Shown here in pieces: positions 34,997 to 40,451 of a stretch of DNA of 40,451 bases (the first letter of the stretch is position 1; the number at the start of each line of letters is the position of its first letter). The translations under genes and the position numbers were made by a program. The DNA comes from Pseudosporangium ferrugineum (GTDB lineage: Bacteria > Actinomycetota > Actinomycetes > Mycobacteriales > Micromonosporaceae): the NCBI RefSeq assembly GCF_003002065.1, contig NZ_PVZG01000035.1, forward strand, positions 1-40,451. Direction: 5' to 3'. A model generated the notes under the pieces. That model was not told the DNA's origin. It ran no database searches and saw only the letters and a list, made by a program, of their open reading frames with translations.

Positions 34997-35690
34997 ACTG
35001 CCCCTGCGTACGGATGACCCCGTCGATGCGGCGCAGTGCCCGCTCGTACCGTTCCGGGCTGAAGTCCCGCACCTGCCACGGCACCGCCCGGAGCTGATAG
35101 ACGATGGCGCCGACGTCGTGGAACGTGAGCGGCGGACGCTCCTCGCGTACGTCGGTCACCTCGAGCCCGGCGGCCTCCAGAGCCGCGACCGCCGTGGCCG
35201 CCGTCCAGCGCTGCGGCGCGGGCGGGGGAGCGCCCAGCTCGGCGTTCAGGTCGGCGAGATCGTCGCTGCCCACCTGCTGACTGAGCACCGTCCCACCCCG
35301 CCTGAGCAGCCGCGCAATGTCCTCGGCCGGCAACCGCCCGTGCCGGCTCAACACCACGTCGAACTCCTCCTCACCACCCGGCAACTCCGTGACCACGGAC
35401 ACCCCGTACGGAGCCAGCCGATCCCGTGCGACCGGCACGTTCGGCGCCCAGCTCTCCACCGCCACGGTGTGCGAGGGCAGCGGCGCCAGCTCGGCGAGCA
35501 ACTCCCCGCCGCCCGTGTCCAGATCCAGCACACCGTGCGCCCGGCGCAGCAGCGACCGCGCCAGCGACGGATACGACCAGGACGGATCCGACCCGACGGC
35601 CCGGCCGTCCAGCCAGGCAAACTCCCAACCCGTGATGGGTACGCCCACGGCCTCGCCCACGAGCTGGTCATAGAGCCGTCCGGAACGCAT
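34950..35690 (-). CDS. Class I SAM-dependent methyltransferase
   Basis: The product is 246 residues. The SAM-binding glycine motif is VLDLDTGGGELLAELA (about 54-69), followed by an acidic strand end (VAVESW), a FDVVLSRHGRLPAE motif IV region, and RLLRRGGTVLSQQ. The C-terminal half contains HDVGAIVYQLRAVPWQ, seen in a group of actinobacterial methyltransferases of unknown substrate. ATG 35690 is the start used. The frame stays open far upstream only because it runs antisense to the isochorismatase gene and the 33-bp repeat. Confidence 0.85.
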   Translation of the reverse strand: MRSGRLYDQLVGEAVGVPITGWEFAWLDGRAVGSDPSWSYPSLARSLLRRAHGVLDLDTGGGELLAELAPLPSHTVAVESWAPNVPVARDRLAPYGVSVVTELPGGEEEFDVVLSRHGRLPAEDIARLLRRGGTVLSQQVGSDDLADLNAELGAPPPAPQRWTAATAVAALEAAGLEVTDVREERPPLTFHDVGAIVYQLRAVPWQVRDFSPERYERALRRIDGVIRTQGQFTATAHRFLVRASRG

Positions 35691-35801
35691 GACCCCGACG
35701 TTAACCGGGCAAGGTGTACGGCGCGACCCGGTTCCCACGGTTGTGTCGTACCCCCGGCCTAGCATCTCCACGACTGCCGCCACCCGGCCCGGAGGTGCCC
35801 C

Positions 35802-36362
35802 ATGACCACGCTCGACGACCGTCCCCGCACCGCGCTCGTCGTCATCGACGTCCAGAACGGCGTCATGGCGAACGCGTACGACCGAGACCGGGTGATCGCC
35901 AACATCGCCACCCTCGTCGACAAGGCCCGCACCACCGGCACCCCGGTCCTCTGGGTCCAGCACAGCGCCGCCGACCTCCCCCGCGACAGCACCCCCTGGC
36001 AGTACGTCCCCGAACTCCCGCACCGCCCCGAGGAACCGGTCGTCCACAAGCGCTACGGCGACTCCTTCGAGGACACCGACCTCGAAGCCACCCTGGCAGC
36101 CCACTCCATCGGCCACCTGATCGTCGCGGGAGCCCAAACAGACGCCTGCATCCGCTCCACCCTCCACGGCGCGATCACCCGAGGCTACGACACCACCCTG
36201 GTATCCGACGCCCACACCACCGAGGACCTGACGGCCTACGGAGCCCCCACCCCCGACAAGGTCATCGCCCACACCAACCTGTACTGGCAGCACCACTCGG
36301 CCCCCGGCCGCACAGCAGGAACCAAGAAGACCGCCGAGGTCACCTTCAACCCCACCCCCTGA
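35802..36362 (+). CDS. Isochorismatase-like cysteine hydrolase
   Basis: The 186-residue product has the catalytic triad of the family: Asp16 in VVIDVQNGV, Lys83 in VVHKRYGDSF and Cys116 in TDACIRST, preceded by the non-prolyl cis-peptide region VAGAQ. These hydrolases act on amides, N-carbamoyl compounds or isochorismate, so the real substrate is open. The start is ATG 35802, with GGAGGTG 5 nt upstream. Its stop is followed almost at once by a 33-bp tandem repeat. Confidence 0.9.
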   Translation: MTTLDDRPRTALVVIDVQNGVMANAYDRDRVIANIATLVDKARTTGTPVLWVQHSAADLPRDSTPWQYVPELPHRPEEPVVHKRYGDSFEDTDLEATLAAHSIGHLIVAGAQTDACIRSTLHGAITRGYDTTLVSDAHTTEDLTAYGAPTPDKVIAHTNLYWQHHSAPGRTAGTKKTAEVTFNPTP

Positions 36363-36371
36363 CCTCCGCCG

Positions 36372-36602
36372 GCCCCTCTTCCGCCCCTGCCCTACGCTCT
36401 TTCCGCTCCTGGCCCGCCCCTGCTCTCCGCTCTTTCCGCTCCTGGCCCGTCCCTGCCCTAAGCTCCTTCCGCTCCTAGCCCGTCCCTGGCCTCCACTCCC
36501 TTCGTCCTCGGTCCGTCCGTGGCCTCCAGCTCCTCCGCTCCTGGCCCGCGCCTGGCCTCCAGTCCCTCCGCTCCTGGCCCGTCCATGGCCTCCGCTCCCG
36601 GG
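36372..36602. repeat. Degenerate tandem repeat, seven 33-bp units
   Basis: Units start at 36372, 36405, 36438, 36471, 36504, 36537 and 36570. The consensus opens GCTCCTGGCCCG and closes with a CTCC/TTCC-rich end. The plus strand is strongly pyrimidine-rich. The period is a multiple of three, so long frames appear on the minus strand, but none has a credible start or family match. It begins 10 nt after the isochorismatase stop. Confidence 0.85.
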
Positions 36603-36669
36603 CCTTCCCTTCCTGGGCTCCGCTCCTTGGCCCCCACTTGCTGGCCTTCCTTCCCGAGCTCCCATCCGC

Positions 36670-36725
36670 AGGCCTCCACTCCCAGGCCTCCACCCCCAGG
36701 CCTCCACCCCCAGGCCTCTACCCCC
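36670..36725. repeat. Tandem repeat, four 14-bp units
   Basis: Units of AGGCCTCCACCCCC start at 36670, 36684, 36698 and 36712, with one or two substitutions each. It lies between the 33-bp array and the small gene at 36874 and is again C-rich on the plus strand. No gene is seen in the rest of 36363-36873. Confidence 0.85.
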
Positions 36726-36873
36726 AGGGCAGTCGAAGGCAGGCCACCCCTACGACTTTCGTCCGATCACCAGGCCCCCCGAACCCCACTGGCTGGCGAT
36801 GCGACACCCCACCCCGCCCCGGAATAGTCATCCCCAAGCGGCGAACAGCCGCCCCGGAGACGAGGAGGCCCCC

Positions 36874-37074
36874 ATGACCACCAACGCCAGCGTCCTGAAC
36901 GACATCCCCCACTGGGAGGTCGGAACCCGCGCCACCCCCACCCCCTACCCAACCGCCCCCAAACCGGCCCCCCACCAACTCCTCGAAATCCTCACCGACC
37001 CCGCAGTAATCCGCCTCGGCTACCTGGCCGCAGCCCTGACCACAATCTCCCTGACGGTGACGGCCCTCCTCTAG
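36874..37074 (+). CDS. Small C-terminally membrane-anchored protein, unknown function
   Basis: The 66-residue product starts at ATG 36874, preceded by GAGGAGG. It has a polar N-terminus (about 1-25, VLNDIPHWEVGTRA), a Pro-rich stretch, and a C-terminal helix (RLGYLAAALTTISLTVTALL). The good ribosome-binding site and tail-anchor layout make it credible even though no family is recognised. It lies isolated between repeat arrays. Confidence 0.65.
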   Translation: MTTNASVLNDIPHWEVGTRATPTPYPTAPKPAPHQLLEILTDPAVIRLGYLAAALTTISLTVTALL

Positions 37075-38398
37075 CCCACGCACCCACCCACGCACCCGAC
37101 CGTTTCCGTCTATCCCCAACGGGCCTCGCCCGGGCACAACCCCAGCTGAACACCAAGCAGAGCGCGGCCGTGGTGACCACGCCTGTCTCGGCGTTTGGCC
37201 AGACTTACCGGCCCGGCCCTGACGCCGGCTCTCCTGCCCCGGCGCGAGCCTCTCTCTCGGTCCCTCCGGACGACTGACTTGGCCCGGCTTATTCGCCCTG
37301 GCCAGACCGCCTCGCTACGGACGGCCTCTCCTGCCTGGCCAGACCGCCTCGCTACGGACGGCCTCTCCTGCCTGGCCAGACTGCCTCCCTGCGGACGGCC
37401 TCTCCCGCCCGGCCAGACCGCCTCCCTGCGGACGGCCTCTCCCGCCTGGCCCGACCCCGCGCCGGTGCCCTCTGCCCTGACTCCCTCCGCGTCGGCACAC
37501 TCTCCGCGTCGGCACACCCTCCGCACTCGGTCGCCCCGAACCCGACCGTTTCCGCGCCCGCTGCCTCGATGCCCCATGCGCCCACTGGTCTCTGCGCCCC
37601 ACGTCCGATTTCCGCCTCGCGTCTGACTTCCGCGCCCGCTGTTTACGCGCCCGCTGTTCCGCGCTTGGCCCGCCCGGTTACCTGCACGCTTGACCGTCTT
37701 TACCCGGCAGCCCTCCATCAGCGCAAGGCCAGCTCAAAATCGGATCCCTCCCCACCAGGATCCGCGCGAACTAGTCAAATCTGGCTTGCCCCAATCGGCG
37801 CCCCATCCTTCCTCCGTCCGAACGGCGACTCGATCAGAGGCGCCACTCATGTGTCATTTGCGCAACTGGCACGCTGTAGCGCTTCCCCGATTGCGCACCG
37901 CCATATTCTCGGTAAGAAGCCGCCAACATTTCCCCCTCTCCGCGCAGACCCACGTGCTGCGTTGCGACCCGACTGGACTGCTCACCCTGGCCCGCGCTGA
38001 TCACCTTGCCCGCGCCGGCCCGCGCTGCTCACGCGGGCCCGCGCTGATCACGTTGCTCACGCGGGCCCGCGCTGCTCACGCTGCCCACGCCGGTCCGCGA
38101 TCCCCGCGGTACTTACGCTGGCCCCTGTTGCTCGCCCAGCCCGTGTTGCTCGCCCAGCCCGTGTCGCGCACACCAGTTGCGTTGCTCATCGCGATCCTTG
38201 CCGAGGTGGGGGCATGTCCTTGACGTTATGTGCAACGGAGCGAAGAAGGATTGAGGGCGAGCGACTGCCTCCGACGTTATCAAAGTGTTTGATGCGGCCG
38301 TACTCTCAATTCTTACGATCCTCTGACATCAGGATTTGGCATGATCAAATGGCAATCGGAGGCAGATATTGTCGCCCGGTTGCGGGAGAATCACTTCC
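37075..38398. other. Gene-poor, repeat-rich stretch
   Basis: No convincing gene is present in these 1.3 kb. Open frames on both strands are low-complexity translations of repeats, without ribosome-binding sites or family resemblance. It contains the 37-bp array, then degenerate units of about 28 bp (GGCCCGCGCTG..., about 37984-38095), then two perfect 18-bp units starting at 38127 and 38145. The last 180 bases (about 38220-38398) are clearly more AT-rich and may hold the promoter of the gene at 38399. Confidence 0.65.
37300..37447. repeat. Tandem repeat, four 37-bp units
   Basis: Units start at 37300, 37337, 37374 and 37411, each beginning GGCCAGAC(C/T)GCCTC and containing CGGACGGCCTCTCC. 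A fifth fragment starts at 37448. The first two units are nearly identical and the others share point changes. The period is not a multiple of three and there are no spacers, so it is neither coding nor CRISPR. Confidence 0.88.
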
Positions 38399-39673
38399 AT
38401 GCGGCAGCTCCAGTTGTTCACTCAGGCGGAAATCGCCGGCATGCGCGACCGCACGGCTTCCCGCGCATACTCTCCTGAGGGCCAGCGGTTCCGCCTTGCA
38501 CACGAACGTCATCGCGCGTGGGGCCTTACCCGCCGGCACAACGAGCGCCTTCGTCGCACCAAGGCCAATCCGTCAAGCATGCTCCAGCCGGGAGCCGCCC
38601 GACTTGGCGATGCGGCCGGCGATCGCCGCCTCCCATCCGCCACTAAGGTGGTGGCGTGCCTACCGGCGCGGGCGAAGGCTTCGGGGGCGTGTCTACTCGA
38701 ACAGCCACCGCGCGATCCGGCACCAGCCAGCACGCCGCAACGTGACCTCCGGGATCCCCGGGGTGTCAGCACTGACCCGCCCCGGAGGCCCAGTCCGCGG
38801 TCGACCCTAGCTCGGCGGCCTGTTGCTGCTTCGCGGTCAGCTTCTGCCCTGCGGCCTGCAGCTGCTTCGCGGTCAGCTCCTGCCCTGCGGCCTGCAGCTG
38901 CTTCGCGGTCGACCCCAGCCCTGCGGCCTACTGCTGCTCCGCGGTCGGCTCCTACGGTGGGGTCGGTTTCTGCTGGGCGGTCGGTTACGACTGGGCGGTC
39001 GGTTCTAGCTCCGCCGTCGGCCCGTGCTGGTGGGTCGATTTCTGCTCGGCAGTTGGCGCCTGCTCCGCACTTGACACCTGCTCCGCGGTCGGTCCCTGTC
39101 TCGTGGTCGGTCCCTGCCCCGCGACGTCGGCTTGGTGCTCTGGGGCCGGCTGGGGAGCCGCGACTCAGGCACGGTAGTGCCGGGCTTGCTGAAAGTTCGC
39201 GACTCCGCTTCCTGGTTCCTGGGCCCTCGGCATCGTTGAACGCTTTTCCAGCCCTTCCGACCGGTCCGCTCCCAGGTGTTGCATTGCACGGACGGTCGTG
39301 TGCGGTGACCTGTAAGCGCGGGATGGTGCCGTCGATGCTGTTGACCGTGCGCCGCGCTACTTCCGGCAGCTGCGTGATGCTGGTGAGGCACGTATCGGTC
39401 CATTGGGGACGTGGCGCGAGATCGGGGCCCCGCAACGTGATCTGGTTGCCACGGGTCGATGGGGAATTGGGGTGTGGAGTCGCTCAGCAGGGATGTGGTC
39501 CGCCTCCTGCGGCCGGGTGGGGACGCGCTCTGCGCCCGACGGGGCCGCTGGGTCGTAGCCGGTCGTGTGGCGTGGGCACGGCGGCGGGGCCACGAGGCAA
39601 AGGACTACGGCTGGCGGGCCTGTCCCGCGCGGAGCACGGCACGGGTGGCCGGGCCATGGATGGCGGGCCGTGA
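38399..39673 (+). CDS. Protein with conserved-looking basic N-terminus, extent uncertain
   Basis: The frame starts at ATG 38399, with GGGAGA about 9 nt upstream. The first 58 or so residues (MRQLQLFTQAEIAGMRDRTA, then AHERHRAWGLTRRHNERLRR) look like a real short, basic helical actinobacterial protein of unknown function. Beyond about residue 65 the frame stays open to 39673 but runs into low complexity. A 12-residue repeat (AAASRSAPALRP type) is encoded by a 36-bp array, and its third positions are poor in G+C, unlike genes here. The real gene may be short and read into decayed sequence. No other gene is visible to 39673, apart from a possible decayed frame at about 39311-39520. Confidence 0.4.
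   Translation: MRQLQLFTQAEIAGMRDRTASRAYSPEGQRFRLAHERHRAWGLTRRHNERLRRTKANPSSMLQPGAARLGDAAGDRRLPSATKVVACLPARAKASGACLLEQPPRDPAPASTPQRDLRDPRGVSTDPPRRPSPRSTLARRPVAASRSASALRPAAASRSAPALRPAAASRSTPALRPTAAPRSAPTVGSVSAGRSVTTGRSVLAPPSARAGGSISARQLAPAPHLTPAPRSVPVSWSVPAPRRRLGALGPAGEPRLRHGSAGLAESSRLRFLVPGPSASLNAFPALPTGPLPGVALHGRSCAVTCKRGMVPSMLLTVRRATSGSCVMLVRHVSVHWGRGARSGPRNVIWLPRVDGELGCGVAQQGCGPPPAAGWGRALRPTGPLGRSRSCGVGTAAGPRGKGLRLAGLSRAEHGTGGRAMDGGP
38825..38968. repeat. Tandem repeat, about four 36-bp units
   Basis: Units start at 38825, 38861, 38897 and 38933. Each opens GCTGCTTCGCGGTC and the first three contain CCTGCGGCCT. The fourth is diverged, and shorter GCGGTCGG-type echoes continue to about 39110. 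The period is a multiple of three, so it gives a 12-residue repeat in the frame of the gene at 38399, but codon use does not support strong coding selection. Confidence 0.85.
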
Positions 39674-39830
39674 GTGGCGGGTCATGGATGGCGGGCCGTG
39701 AGTGGCGGATCACGAGTGGCCGGTCGTGGGTGGCGGGGTCGTGGGTGGCCGGGCCGTGGGTGGCGGGTCACGGGGCTGCGGGTGGCGGGGCCACCGGCGA
39801 TGGGTCAAGGGTGGCGGTGGCGAGGGGGGC
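39640..39830. repeat. G-rich degenerate short tandem repeat
   Basis: The plus strand repeats GTGGGTGGCGGG-like units of about 14-15 nt (for example around ATGGATGGCGGGCCGTG, which occurs twice near 39656 and 39682). It lies just beyond the stop of the aldo/keto reductase remnant. The many GGG runs could form quadruplexes. No gene is seen in it. Confidence 0.7.
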
Positions 39831-39831
39831 T

Positions 39832-40359
39832 TCAGGGGGTGAGGGTGTTCAGGGCTTCTTGGGCTTCTTGGTCCAGGTGGATTCGGGTGGTTGTGGTGTT
39901 GTCGATCAGGTGGGGTAGGGAGGATGTGCCTGGGATCAGGAGGACGTTGGGGGCCAGGTTGAGGAGCCAGGCGAGGGCTACCTGGGAGGGGAGGGCTCGG
40001 AGGCGGTGGGCTGTCGCCGTCAGGGTGGGGTGGGTCAGGAGGTGGTTGACGCCGCCGAAGGCTGAGGCCAGGGGGAAGAAGGGGACGAAGGCTATGCCTA
40101 GTTCCTGGCATTCTCGGAGGATGGGGAGGGAGTCTCGGTTCAGGAGGTTGAGGGCGTTCTGGACGCAGACGATCTCGGTGTGGTGGACCGCTTCCAGGAG
40201 GCGGTCGCGGGTGGTGTTGCTGAGGCCTATGCCGGCTATCAGGCCCTCGTCGCGGATGGCGATCATGGCGTCCAGGAGGGCCTTGAAGTCGTAGGGGGCC
40301 GTGTTGTCGTCCGGGAGGCGGAGGTTGACCGCGTCCAGCCTCTCCACGGCCAGGGAGTG
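39832..40359 (-). pseudogene. Aldo/keto reductase remnant (C-terminal part)
   Basis: About 175 residues of an aldo/keto reductase barrel are present: SLAVERLDAVNLRLP, RDEGLIAGIGLSN, VQNALNLLNRD, LGIAFVPFFPLA, QVALAWLLNLAPNVLLIPGTSS. The N-terminal half, with the catalytic Tyr and Asp, is missing. The frame meets TGA at 40362-40360, just where unrelated sequence begins. The break coincides with the probable end of an insertion element, so the gene was most likely cut by it. An internal GTG at 40347 could start a fragment but it would not be an active enzyme. Confidence 0.78.
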
Positions 40360-40451
40360 TCAAGCCCCGGGTTTGATGGAGAGTTGGTTAGCTGGTTTTC
40401 AGGGGTGCAATGACCGGCTGGGTCATCACGTGTAGTGCCTCGTGTTCGGCG
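40353..40451. mobile_element. Probable end of an insertion element, continuing beyond the window
   Basis: Homology to aldo/keto reductase stops abruptly near 40356, and the following AGTGTCAAGCCCCGGG differs in composition from the remnant. Within it the C-terminus of a leftward frame enters from the right edge. This is the layout of an element end beside its transposase gene. The other terminus is outside the window, so inverted repeats and target duplication cannot be checked. Confidence 0.45.
40388..40451 (-). CDS. C-terminal fragment of a gene entering from the right edge (possible transposase)
   Basis: The last 20 codons of a leftward gene end in HVMTQPVIAPLKTS followed by TAA (40390-40388). 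The family cannot be recognised from so little. The transposase idea rests only on its position next to a gene break. Confidence 0.35.
   Translation of the reverse strand, partial: AEHEALHVMTQPVIAPLKTS

Noticed and set aside
35691..36707. In-frame N-terminal extension of the methyltransferase with Gly/Arg repeats
   Set aside because: It runs antisense through the isochorismatase gene and the 33-bp repeat. The 11-residue repeats are a by-product of a 33-bp period.
37300..37447. CRISPR array
   Set aside because: The 37-bp units are directly contiguous with no spacers, and no cas genes are present.
37690..38223. 177-codon plus-strand frame
   Set aside because: Crosses the about 28-bp and 18-bp repeats, has no ribosome-binding site and no recognisable motif.

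Overview
The window looks like chromosomal DNA of a high-GC, spore-former-type actinomycete, most likely of the Micromonosporaceae (Actinoplanes-like). This is inferred from the very GC-rich third codon positions, frequent GTG and TTG starts, an AfsR-like NB-ARC/TPR protein, a DUF6879 protein, G5/excalibur and FAS1 secreted proteins, and several c-di-GMP proteins. No rRNA, tRNA or CRISPR array was seen.

Region 1 (about 0.1-17.7 kb) is a Wzx/Wzy-type exopolysaccharide or capsule locus. A leftward operon (11103 to 2849) reads capE - capF - glycosyltransferase - wecB/capG - wzx - two GT4 glycosyltransferases. The first six genes are chained by 4-nt stop/start overlaps. capE/capF/wecB are the three enzymes of UDP-N-acetyl-L-fucosamine synthesis. 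A Wzy/ligase-like membrane protein (96-1406) and a GalE-like epimerase (1843-2775) lie beyond it. A rightward unit from 11376 carries a DUF4012 membrane protein, a WbpM-like membrane 4,6-dehydratase, a UDP-sugar 6-dehydrogenase and a formyltransferase. From about 6.6 kb leftwards the base composition falls, as is usual for the variable part of surface-polysaccharide loci.

Region 2 (17.7-21.2 kb) is the most unusual part. A leftward operon (small protein, DUF6879 protein, NLR-like NB-ARC/TPR ATPase) faces a small rightward gene. The ATPase near its N-terminus and the small divergent protein near its C-terminus carry almost the same VVQARDVHGG(V/I) motif. This is the layout of an amyloid-signalling NLR and its effector. 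The ATPase gene is broken by a frameshift and appears to lack its winged-helix segment.

Region 3 (21.2-36.4 kb) is ordinary accessory chromosome: SDR oxidoreductase, VanZ-like protein, secreted GH5 glycosidase, FAS1 protein, EAL and EAL-HDOD proteins, a secreted DUF6345 protein, a G5/excalibur protein, a FIST sensor coupled to a GAF-GGDEF-degenerate EAL cyclase, a methyltransferase and an isochorismatase-like hydrolase.

Region 4 (36.4-40.45 kb) is gene-poor and full of tandem repeats of several unrelated unit lengths (33, 14, 37, about 28, 18 and 36 bp, plus a G-rich tract). It holds two small genes, one of uncertain extent, and ends in an aldo/keto reductase remnant cut by what looks like the end of an insertion element.
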